From: G020354785 sp964521285
GTDB taxonomy: Bacteria > Bacteroidota > Bacteroidia > Bacteroidales > UBA10428
DNA length: 64,000 nt
Assembly (NCBI GenBank): GCA_964521285.1
Contig: CAZFQS010000004.1
Span: 62,001 to 126,000 of the forward strand
Direction of reading: 5' to 3'
Below, piece by piece: positions 45,367-53,379 of the stretch. The notes under the pieces are model-generated. The model did not search any database. It worked only from the letters and a program-made list of their open reading frames with translations, and was not told the origin of the DNA. Within the stretch, counting starts at the first letter, position 1. Each line of letters opens with the position of its first letter. The translations under genes and the position numbers were made by a program.

Positions 45367-47376
45367 TTACTGGTCAATATACTTAAATCTTATAGCCTGG
45401 CCCCCGCCCCTAGCCAGTTTTACTATTATCTTAGAGTTCATATCCACTTCCTTCCGGGATATGTTTATTGCAAGCGGATTTGTTACCCAGTCAGCTTCAT
45501 CTGCGTCTGCATATATTTCAGCTGCATATTTTTTGTCATTGTCAAGAAAAGACAGTTCAATTTCAAATTGCCTGTAATCTTCATCAGTAACACTGCCTAA
45601 ATACCAATCATTACTGTTCCTGTCTTTGCGGACTACGGTGATATAATCTCCAATCCTGCCATTGAGTACCCTTGTATCATCCCAGTCGACAGGAACATCC
45701 AGAATGAACTGAAAAGCAGGATTGTTTTCATAATTCTCCGGCAAGTCGGCAGCCATCTGCAAGGGACTGTAAATAACAACATACAGTGCCAATTGCTTTG
45801 CCAGGGTTGTATTTACCCTGTTTTCGGGCTTTTCCTTAATCATTATATCAAAAATACCAGGTGTAAAATCCATGGGACCGGAGAGCAAACGGGTAAAGGG
45901 AAGGATAGTTTCATGCTCCGGGGGATTGCCTCCATCCGGACTCCAGGCATTGTATTCCTGTCCCCGTGCACCTTCACGGGATAGCATGTTCGGATATATA
46001 CGTCGAATGCCAGTTCCTTTTATTGGCTCATGAGCATCCACCATTATTTTATATTTTGCAGCCGTTTCAATAACTTTCCTGAAATGACGGACACCATACT
46101 GCCCATGGTGCCATTCCTTTTTACTAAGCCTTGTACCCACGTACCCAGTTTTTACTGCATTAATACCCAGCTCCTGATATAGTTTAAACGCATCTTCCAT
46201 TTGTTTTTCATAATTCCCTGTTCCTGCTGCAGTTTCATTATGGCCAATGATTTTAACTCCTTTTGAAGATGCATATTCACATAACTCTTTAAGGTTATAA
46301 TCATCATAAGGAACTGTGAAATTAAACTTGTCAGCGTTATCAGGCCAGTTACCGTCCCAACCCAGGTTCCAGCCTTCAACAAGGACTCCTCCAAATCCAT
46401 ATCTGGCAGCAAAATCAATATACTTCTTTGTATTTTCAGTTGTAGCCCCGTGCTTTTCAGATTGTTCCCACGTATATAATCCTGTATGCATACTCCACCA
46501 TATTCCAATATATTTCATTGGTTTAATCCACGATACATCACCAAGTTTGTTCGGATCATTAAGATTCAGGACTAAATAGGATGTTATAAGATCACCGGGG
46601 TTTTCAGCAATCTGTATGGTTCTCCAGGGAGTAACCATGGGAACAACAGATTTTACCTTAATCCCATCTGACCAGGGTACAAGATCACATTTCAGAGTAT
46701 TCTCCTTAATCTTTGCCAGTGTCATACTTGCATAGTCAGTCAGATTTGCCTCATGAATACATAAAAACCGGCCATCCCCTGTTTCTATAGTCAGGGGAGT
46801 ATGAACTGTATCCAGCTTGTTAATCGGAGATTTCCTATACAGATATTCATAGCGGTTATCTCTGTATGCAGGAATCCACCATGCAAAATGATTATCAGAA
46901 AAAACAAATTCTGTTTTCTCATCCATTATAAATAAGCTGTCCATGTTTTCCTGCTGCGGGATCTCATAGCGAAAGCCTACTCCGTCATTATATACTCTGA
47001 AAACAATATTTAATTTACGGTTTAAATTCCCAGCTTCCTCAAGGAATACAGTTAGCTGGTTATAATTATTCCTTATAATGCGCTTTTCACCCCATGGCTG
47101 TTCCCATGTCTGATCAACAGTGGCTTCTTCATAATCCTTTATTACAAAATTACTGTCCAGAGGATCCCTGTATTTAAGTTTAAATCCGAGAGCTGAGGTT
47201 AATATTACCGGTTTATCCTCTACATTTATCAGATAACAGGGTCTTGTTTCATCCAGTTTAAAAGTCAGATTGACCTTTTTATCAGGAGAAAATACTGTTA
47301 GCTCTGTAACTGTTTTTCTGTCACAATCTGCCAGAAGAATAACAAATAAACAGAAAAGTATATTTATTTTTTTCAT
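45367..47376 (-). CDS. GH97 family alpha-glycosidase, SusB-like
   Basis: The 669-residue protein has a lipoprotein-like signal (LFVILLADCDRK). The N-terminal beta sandwich (about 25-270) includes EQPWGEKRIIRNNYNQL and GVGFRYEIPQ. The barrel includes WWSMHTGLYTWEQSEKHGAT, GHNETAAGTGNY, AVKTGYVG, MVDAHEPIKGTGIRRIYPN and REGARGQEYNAW, all GH97 hallmarks. The strand that carries the nucleophile Asp in retaining GH97 galactosidases reads VKTGYVG here, without Asp, so the inverting alpha-glucosidase type is favoured. A calcium-dependent periplasmic enzyme is expected. With the convergent GH13 it suggests alpha-glucan handling. Confidence 0.92.
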   Translation of the reverse strand: MKKINILFCLFVILLADCDRKTVTELTVFSPDKKVNLTFKLDETRPCYLINVEDKPVILTSALGFKLKYRDPLDSNFVIKDYEEATVDQTWEQPWGEKRIIRNNYNQLTVFLEEAGNLNRKLNIVFRVYNDGVGFRYEIPQQENMDSLFIMDEKTEFVFSDNHFAWWIPAYRDNRYEYLYRKSPINKLDTVHTPLTIETGDGRFLCIHEANLTDYASMTLAKIKENTLKCDLVPWSDGIKVKSVVPMVTPWRTIQIAENPGDLITSYLVLNLNDPNKLGDVSWIKPMKYIGIWWSMHTGLYTWEQSEKHGATTENTKKYIDFAARYGFGGVLVEGWNLGWDGNWPDNADKFNFTVPYDDYNLKELCEYASSKGVKIIGHNETAAGTGNYEKQMEDAFKLYQELGINAVKTGYVGTRLSKKEWHHGQYGVRHFRKVIETAAKYKIMVDAHEPIKGTGIRRIYPNMLSREGARGQEYNAWSPDGGNPPEHETILPFTRLLSGPMDFTPGIFDIMIKEKPENRVNTTLAKQLALYVVIYSPLQMAADLPENYENNPAFQFILDVPVDWDDTRVLNGRIGDYITVVRKDRNSNDWYLGSVTDEDYRQFEIELSFLDNDKKYAAEIYADADEADWVTNPLAINISRKEVDMNSKIIVKLARGGGQAIRFKYIDQ

Positions 47377-47473
47377 TGTATTTTTACACTAATATACCAC
47401 CTGCCTCATATAGCCAGGAAGCCACTTATGGTTTTTAAAAACATTAAATAAAAATCAGATTAATGCCTAAATT

Positions 47474-48026
47474 TTATTCTGATTTTGTTTTTTCTATAAA
47501 CTCCTGAATTGTTTCCTCCAGCAAACGGTTAAACTCCTCGGGATTATCCCAGAATACCAGGTGGCCAACGTCGGTCATTATTTTTGCCTGGAATGAAGGG
47601 ACATATTTCATCCATGCCTCAACTTTTTGTAGGTTCCATATCTGAATTAATTGCAGCAACAGGGACCTTCAGTTGTTTAAGAGATTCTGTGAGGCGTTCA
47701 TTAATCCATTTAAAATAAGCAGACAATGATTCATTCCACCCTATCTGTGAAACGGTATCGGGATACAATTCTTTAATTCTTTTGAAGCTAGCTTCATGAT
47801 TTTTTTTATAGAATCCAAGCCTTACCAGTTTTTCATTAGAAACGTCAGTAACAACATCCATCATTACACTATCCATAAATGCAACAATTTCTGGTGGATA
47901 CATGACATCGGGATCCTGCAAATCATCAACCAGAACTACACCCATAACATTTTCAGGTTCGCTTTTACATCCGTAAAAAATGAATGTAAGTAAGCAGAAA
48001 CTAAGAGATAAAATAATTGATTTCAT
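47474..48026 (-). pseudogene. Decayed alpha/beta hydrolase: N-terminal deletion plus frameshift
   Basis: A lipoprotein signal (LLTFIFYGCKSEPEN) runs straight into VMGVVLVDDLQDPD, which in intact alpha/beta hydrolases lies just after the nucleophile elbow. The oxyanion loop and G-x-S-x-G strand are therefore missing, a deletion of perhaps 100 or more codons. The first frame (48026 to 47619) then ends at a TGA just after a run of five A on the coding strand (47624-47628). Removing one A restores PTKVEAWMKYVPSFQ, which continues in the second frame to TDVGHLVFWDNPEEFNRLL, the catalytic His region, ending at 47474. Two independent lesions argue for a true pseudogene. Confidence 0.82.
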
Positions 48027-48120
48027 TTAACACCTCCTTTTTTAAATAAATCTAAACCTGGAAATAATTAAAAACAAATATAGGAAGTATTAAATAATAT
48101 TGAATTGATTCTGACTAAAT

Positions 48121-48148
48121 TTAAAAAAGCGGGTGTAAATTCACCCGC
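48121..48148 (-). terminator. Intrinsic terminator after the VIT/vWA gene
   Basis: Read on the reverse strand, the stem GCGGGTG/CACCCGC (48148-48142 with 48135-48129) has a six-base loop. It is followed at once by a run of six T (48128-48123). It lies about 60 bases downstream of the VIT/vWA stop codon at 48211. Confidence 0.88.
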
Positions 48149-48210
48149 CCCATGCATACCCTAATCCTCGCTATGGCAGATATTTTTAATGTGTCAAATG
48201 ATTATTGCAG

Positions 48211-50508
48211 TTATAATTTAGTTATCCTAAGGTAATTACCATAATGTCTTCCCAGTTTGAGACGAATATTATAAATTCCTGGTGCTAATTCTATATTGTT
48301 TTGTTCCAGAACAAGCTCAACATTATGCCATCCTTTACCATAAATGTTAAGATCAATAACTGTAATCAGCTTGCCAAAACAATCAAAAACTTCAAGCTGC
48401 TTATGAAGGTCAGCATCAATGTCACTTATATATAATTCTAAATAAGTTATGTCAGTAAAGGGATTAGGAAAATTCATTTTAATGAACGAAATACTGTCAG
48501 GTACAACAATATTCATTGTTTTTCCTAAAGATTCTTCTGTTCGGGTCGAAAAATCTGAACTATAGGAAGTGACTCCGCCGGCCCAGTCCCCCACTGCATA
48601 GTCACTCACTCCTTCAGGCAGTGGCAACGGTTGTTTCACAGTCTCTATTTCACCGCCATCATTGCGTACTATAGAATCGACAGCAATAAATGATGTATAT
48701 TTTGTAAGCAGGTTATATTTCAGTCCCAATGCCGTAATTTCCTTAATAAGGCTGCTGTCCTGGTCCCAATAATTCTGAACCGATCCGTAATCGTCCAGTA
48801 TCTGAATCCGGTGCCGGGCCCACAGATATCTGAGAGCAGTATTGGATTCTGAAGATTTATAATCACCCACATTAAGATCAGCAGTATAAAGATTATTTCC
48901 GCTCTTACCTGTAAGCTGGATCTCACCTGAAGGTTCTCCTTTCCATTTACCGAATATTAAAACCGGCCGTTCAGCCAGCACGTCAGGCACGGTTAAAGGT
49001 TCAACATCATAAACTTCAAAGTCTTTATATACAACATCTATATTTGTTAGAACCGGATTTTCTATATACTGGCGAAACTGATCAGCCTTCTCAGGGGCTT
49101 CAGTCTCATCAGTAACAATCAAGGGTTCACTCATTCCTACATGTGCCATTCCTTCAATAATGTACCGGTTAACTGACTTACCTATTCCAAAAGGAAAGAA
49201 GTTTGCATTCGATAAATTATTACGTATAAGATCGAAAGCTTCTTTTTCGACTGAGACATATCCGTCTGTGGCTATGACAAAGGTACGGGAATAATCTTCA
49301 GTTCCTTCAAGTGCCAAAGCACGTTCCAAGGCAGGAAGCAACTCAGTGCCGCCACCACCCTCCCTATCTTCAATCATGTGAATGGCATTATCAATATTTT
49401 CAAGAGTTGCCGGAAGTGAAGCCTCAGAAAGAAGCTGGGAGCCTCCGGCAAAAAATAAGATATTAAACCTGTCAACAGCATCCAGGTTACTTAACAAGTC
49501 TACAAGAAGAGTTTTGGAAACGTTAATCGGGAATCCTCTCATTGAACCCGAAACATCCATAATTAATACGTATTCGCGCGGAGGAATCTGGTCATCGCGA
49601 GGCTCTTTAGGTGGCTGAACCATAGCCAGAAAAAAATTCTCATCTTCCCCCTCGTATAGCAACATTCCCGATTCAATTTCATACCCGGACAACCTGTATT
49701 GTAATATAAAGTCTTTGTTACCTTCTGAACTTGCTGAATCAGGTAAATCACAAAGGGCCATATTATTTGAAACAAAATTGATATTTAATGACCTGTGCGA
49801 CGGGCACTCTACCTCTTTTATAGTCATTCCTGCATTAATACGAATGCCAATATCAAATTTGTAAAAAGGTTCTTCACCCTCATGCTGGTAAGGAGTTTCT
49901 GTCCAACCTTCACCCTCCTGAGAGGGACTTACATACCTTGGGCCGACAACAGTGGGATACACAAATTCATAAATGCCCCCGTTCGGTACAATAAGTTCTG
50001 TATAGTGCATTTCAACCAAAATAGTGTCACCAGGTAAAATATTTGCCACGTTCATCTGGAACACATTTGGCCTGTCCTGTTCCAGCAATGTAGCCGTTTT
50101 CCCTTCTTCCTTAGCCTGCTCATATTCTTCCCTGGCTTCTTCTTTTTTTGCAATTTTTGCTATCAGTATCCTGTTACCTATGTTCATCTGCATATAATTA
50201 ACTGCAGCTTTTGTTGAAGCTGGAAATACATATATTGCTTCCAGTACACTGGAGCCCTCATTGCAGTACATTTGTTTTACCTTAACTTCAGCAATAATTC
50301 CGCAAATGTTTACTTCTGCTGATGTCGATTTTAATGGAAGCTGGTCAACCGTTGTGTCCTCACTCTGAACGAAAAAATATGGTGAAAGGGTTTTTTCATC
50401 ATCGGCATCCTCTCCAAGAACAATGCCGGGTATTAGTAAGACAACAATTTGTGTTACAATTATTAAGAATTTTAGTAACGTTTTTTGAGTATGGACTGTG
50501 AGTTTCAT
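48211..50508 (-). CDS. VIT and von Willebrand A domain protein with T9SS C-terminal domain
   Basis: The frame opens at 50565, but the ATG at 50508 (MKLTVHTQKTLLKFL) gives a normal signal peptide (VVLLIPGIVLGED) and 765 residues. A VIT domain follows (about 35-175; ICGIIAEVKVKQMYCNEGSS, AKKEEAREEYEQAKEEGKTA). The vWA domain (about 300-470) has a complete MIDAS: LIMDVSGSMRG and VIATDGYVS. A C-terminal domain (NFPNPFTDITYLELY, then APGIYNIRLKLG) matches T9SS sorting domains. Such inter-alpha-trypsin-inhibitor-like proteins bind divalent metal and protein ligands; the bacterial function is unknown. It is expected at the surface or secreted. Confidence 0.88.
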   Translation of the reverse strand: MKLTVHTQKTLLKFLIIVTQIVVLLIPGIVLGEDADDEKTLSPYFFVQSEDTTVDQLPLKSTSAEVNICGIIAEVKVKQMYCNEGSSVLEAIYVFPASTKAAVNYMQMNIGNRILIAKIAKKEEAREEYEQAKEEGKTATLLEQDRPNVFQMNVANILPGDTILVEMHYTELIVPNGGIYEFVYPTVVGPRYVSPSQEGEGWTETPYQHEGEEPFYKFDIGIRINAGMTIKEVECPSHRSLNINFVSNNMALCDLPDSASSEGNKDFILQYRLSGYEIESGMLLYEGEDENFFLAMVQPPKEPRDDQIPPREYVLIMDVSGSMRGFPINVSKTLLVDLLSNLDAVDRFNILFFAGGSQLLSEASLPATLENIDNAIHMIEDREGGGGTELLPALERALALEGTEDYSRTFVIATDGYVSVEKEAFDLIRNNLSNANFFPFGIGKSVNRYIIEGMAHVGMSEPLIVTDETEAPEKADQFRQYIENPVLTNIDVVYKDFEVYDVEPLTVPDVLAERPVLIFGKWKGEPSGEIQLTGKSGNNLYTADLNVGDYKSSESNTALRYLWARHRIQILDDYGSVQNYWDQDSSLIKEITALGLKYNLLTKYTSFIAVDSIVRNDGGEIETVKQPLPLPEGVSDYAVGDWAGGVTSYSSDFSTRTEESLGKTMNIVVPDSISFIKMNFPNPFTDITYLELYISDIDADLHKQLEVFDCFGKLITVIDLNIYGKGWHNVELVLEQNNIELAPGIYNIRLKLGRHYGNYLRITKL

Positions 50509-50705
50509 AACATTAGGTTTATAAATTATTAATTCAAACCAGTTATTAATATTAATATCTGTCATATCAATATTAATAACCGTACAAATATTAATTTGTA
50601 TTTGATAGATGAAACGGCGGGGAATTTGGTTGCGTTTAACTTTTACCGGCAGGCAAATTATTTTCTTTATCTGGAAAAACGAAATATTGCGGTAAATAAT
50701 TTTTT

Positions 50706-51200
50706 TTATACGATTTCCTTTTGATATGCTACAACATCGAGTATCTTACCGAATTTCTCTCCAACCCTCTTAAAATGTGCACATTTTTTATAGTTCAGAT
50801 TCTCGAAGAAATTTATGCTGCTTAGATTATCGCCGCTAATAATTGCAAGTATTACTTTTATTCCACACACCCTGGCCTTTTCCTCCAAAAATGCAACAGC
50901 CCTCGCTCCTATCCCTTTGCCAGTATATTCAGGTTTCAGATAAATACCAATTTCTGCAGTACGCATATATGCTTCCCTGTTTTTGTACTGCGTTAAATAC
51001 CCGTAACCACAGACGTCTTCATCAGATTTTATGAGAACTGACTTGTATTTTGGATGATTAATATAAATGTTTCTTTTAAGTTCATCTATATCGATTGGAT
51101 TTATATGAAAAGTAACAGTTGTATTAAGTACATAATAGTTGTAAATATCTTTTGTTACTTCAAGGTCACTGTTTTTAATATTATCAAATCTGACTTCCAT
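50706..51200 (-). CDS. GNAT family N-acetyltransferase, phosphinothricin-acetyltransferase-like
   Basis: The 164-residue cytosolic protein begins MEVRFDNIKNSDLEVTKDIY. The segment TAEIGIYLKPEYTGKGIGAR carries the acetyl-CoA loop (Q/R-x-x-G-x-G/A variant TGKGIGA) followed by FLEEKA. SSINFFENLNYKKCAHFKRV and LDVVAYQK near the end are typical of the PAT/MnaT branch, which acetylates amino groups of methionine-sulfone-like or phosphinothricin-like compounds. It has no obvious link with glycan genes. Confidence 0.88.
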   Translation of the reverse strand: MEVRFDNIKNSDLEVTKDIYNYYVLNTTVTFHINPIDIDELKRNIYINHPKYKSVLIKSDEDVCGYGYLTQYKNREAYMRTAEIGIYLKPEYTGKGIGARAVAFLEEKARVCGIKVILAIISGDNLSSINFFENLNYKKCAHFKRVGEKFGKILDVVAYQKEIV

Positions 51201-51275
51201 AGAATGATCAGGTATAATTAATTATTATGAAACCATATACTATGTGGTATTATTACGCTTAACTGAGGTATCTCA

Positions 51276-52481
51276 CTACTCTTTCATCAATTTGAGCATG
51301 AGCACGTCATGACTGGGAATTTCAGCTTTCAGTACTTTTTTTGTACTACCCATATCCTTTTTTAACCATAAATCTCTGATTTTGTAACTGTCCTTATCAA
51401 ATTTTATTTCCCTGCCTGATATGCTATCAATAATATGATGCTCATTCCAGTTAAATTCAAATTTAAATTCATTATTATTCCTGTTTAAAATGCAAATTGC
51501 CCAGTCGCCTTTGTTAAGTGGCTTAACCCATATCTCAATACTGTCTTTATCTGAATACTTAAATCCCTGTATACCGAGAGAGTCCTGGTTAACAGCTATT
51601 ACTTCCTTATTTGTAAGAATTTCGATAGTTTCCTTTGTTGCCTTCCTTAAATCATGCCCCATTATAAGAGGTGAAGCGAGCATACACCACAATGAAAAAT
51701 GCGACCGGTCTTCATTAACAGTCATCCCGTTTCCAACTTCCATCATATCAAAATCATTCCAGTGACCCGGTCCTGCATAGCCGCGTATTCCCTTGTGCAT
51801 ATAAACAATTCTCATGACACCCCAGGATGACCAGGTTCCGTGATCAACCTCACAATCAAAGCACACATCTATATCACCGCTTATACGCCACAAATGTCCT
51901 ACATCTTTTCCCCATTCCCATGGCTGGTTGTTTCCCCATTCACATAAGCTGAATATAACCGGTCTTTTTGCTGCATATAAGGCATCCCGCATAGTAGTAT
52001 AAGCACCTACGGCATTCAGACCATCTGTATTGCACCAGTCGTATTTCAGATAGTCAATCCCCCACGAGGCATAAGTAAGTGCATCCTGGTATTCGTGCCC
52101 CCTGTTACCCGGGTATCCGGCACATGTTTTGTTACCAGCACAACCGTATATACCAAGTTTCAATCCCTTTGAGTGAATATAATCTGCCAGGGCTTTGATA
52201 CCATTAGGAAATTTTTCAGGATCAGCAGTGAGATTGCCAAGGCTGTCTCTTTCCATTGACATCCAGCAATCATCAATATTAACATATTGATATCCTGCAT
52301 CCTTATATCCGTCTGTAACACAGGCATCAACCATATCTTTTACCAGCTGCGCGCTGACATCACATTTGAAAGTATTCCAGCTGTTCCAGCCCATAGGCGG
52401 AGTTAAAGCCAGACTTCCGAACTTTTGTGCTTGCACATAAGTACAAATGATAAGAGGAATTAACAAAATAATTTTTTTCAT
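51276..52481 (-). CDS. GH27 family alpha-galactosidase
   Basis: The 401-residue protein has a short signal peptide (IPLIICTYVQAQ). The TIM barrel opens with LALTPPMGWNSWNTFKCDVS and continues YVNIDDCWM. The nucleophile is Asp148 in YLKYDWC and the predicted acid/base is Asp203 in RISGDIDVC, as in family 27. WNDFDMMEVGNGMT and SLWCMLASPLIMGHDL are further hallmarks. A C-terminal beta sandwich follows (about 310-400). It removes terminal alpha-galactose, for example from galactomannan, raffinose or pectic galactans. It lies 44 bases downstream of the DUF3795-like gene. Confidence 0.95.
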   Translation of the reverse strand: MKKIILLIPLIICTYVQAQKFGSLALTPPMGWNSWNTFKCDVSAQLVKDMVDACVTDGYKDAGYQYVNIDDCWMSMERDSLGNLTADPEKFPNGIKALADYIHSKGLKLGIYGCAGNKTCAGYPGNRGHEYQDALTYASWGIDYLKYDWCNTDGLNAVGAYTTMRDALYAAKRPVIFSLCEWGNNQPWEWGKDVGHLWRISGDIDVCFDCEVDHGTWSSWGVMRIVYMHKGIRGYAGPGHWNDFDMMEVGNGMTVNEDRSHFSLWCMLASPLIMGHDLRKATKETIEILTNKEVIAVNQDSLGIQGFKYSDKDSIEIWVKPLNKGDWAICILNRNNNEFKFEFNWNEHHIIDSISGREIKFDKDSYKIRDLWLKKDMGSTKKVLKAEIPSHDVLMLKLMKE

Positions 52482-52525
52482 ACAGCGTATAATTAATAAT
52501 TATAGTTTATAATATAATGTAATTT

Positions 52526-53260
52526 TCATGCAATCACAGGATTTAAATCTGCCTTGTTAAAATATGTATATGCTTTCTTCTGATATTTATCGTTTAATCC
52601 AGTCACGTATTTTTTTAAAGTCCCCAAAGCATTTAGATCAGCTACATCACTGCCAAATGAAATTATTATTTTCCATCCTTCATTTCTCAAACCACCTGGT
52701 AGTACCCCGATGGAAGTTAAAAATGAATAAATCCTATTAAATGAGTTAATCTCATTGTTATTGTTTATTCTCTGTGGAAAACCTGCAAATTTTATCTTTA
52801 CTGAATATTTTTTATAATCTTTTATTTCTGATTTCTGAATATTATTTCTGATCTCATTAAGGTGTTTTATTCCTGCATAAGGCTCAACAAAAATCATGTA
52901 ATCGTCATTTGTTATTGATTTTCCGGTATTGTCAGTTAACTCCTCCTTTGTCTGAATATTTACAATACTGTGGACATGCTTTAACTCATCACAGGGATAT
53001 AAAGTACAGTATGCACAGTTCCTAATATCATTTTCCATGCAGCATTTACGGACACTACAATTCAGATAATATATTTTTCTGTCTGAATCCGGCAGGGAAC
53101 ATCCATCACAAGTCCGCAGTTTTTCAGGGCTTAATTTAATATTTAAATATTTACTCCAGCCGGCACTACACTTAATCCTTTCTTTGATAGTCTTTATATT
53201 ATCCTTATATGTAGGACAATGCGGACAATCACACCCACATTTTCCTATATTATTATTCAT
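52526..53260 (-). CDS. Cysteine-rich DUF3795-like protein
   Basis: The 244-residue cytosolic protein begins GKCGCDCPHCPTYKDNI and carries further Cys pairs in TCDGCSLPDSDRKIYYLNCS and VRKCCMENDIRNCAYCTLYP. The pattern of about a dozen cysteines in the first 100 residues matches DUF3795, a presumed metal-binding family of unknown function often seen as stand-alone genes in anaerobes. The C-terminal half (about 120-244) is helical and lacks cysteine. It is followed by the GH27 gene on the same strand, with no clear functional link. Confidence 0.8.
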   Translation of the reverse strand: MNNNIGKCGCDCPHCPTYKDNIKTIKERIKCSAGWSKYLNIKLSPEKLRTCDGCSLPDSDRKIYYLNCSVRKCCMENDIRNCAYCTLYPCDELKHVHSIVNIQTKEELTDNTGKSITNDDYMIFVEPYAGIKHLNEIRNNIQKSEIKDYKKYSVKIKFAGFPQRINNNNEINSFNRIYSFLTSIGVLPGGLRNEGWKIIISFGSDVADLNALGTLKKYVTGLNDKYQKKAYTYFNKADLNPVIA

Positions 53261-53379
53261 AATGAAGTTTTTCTCTGCCAGGTCTGATAAATTAAATTGA
53301 AAACAAGCTTTAGTCTGATTCTTATGTTAAATGTAAATGTACTAAAAAGCTATGATTTGCCTTTCCGTTTTTTATCAGT

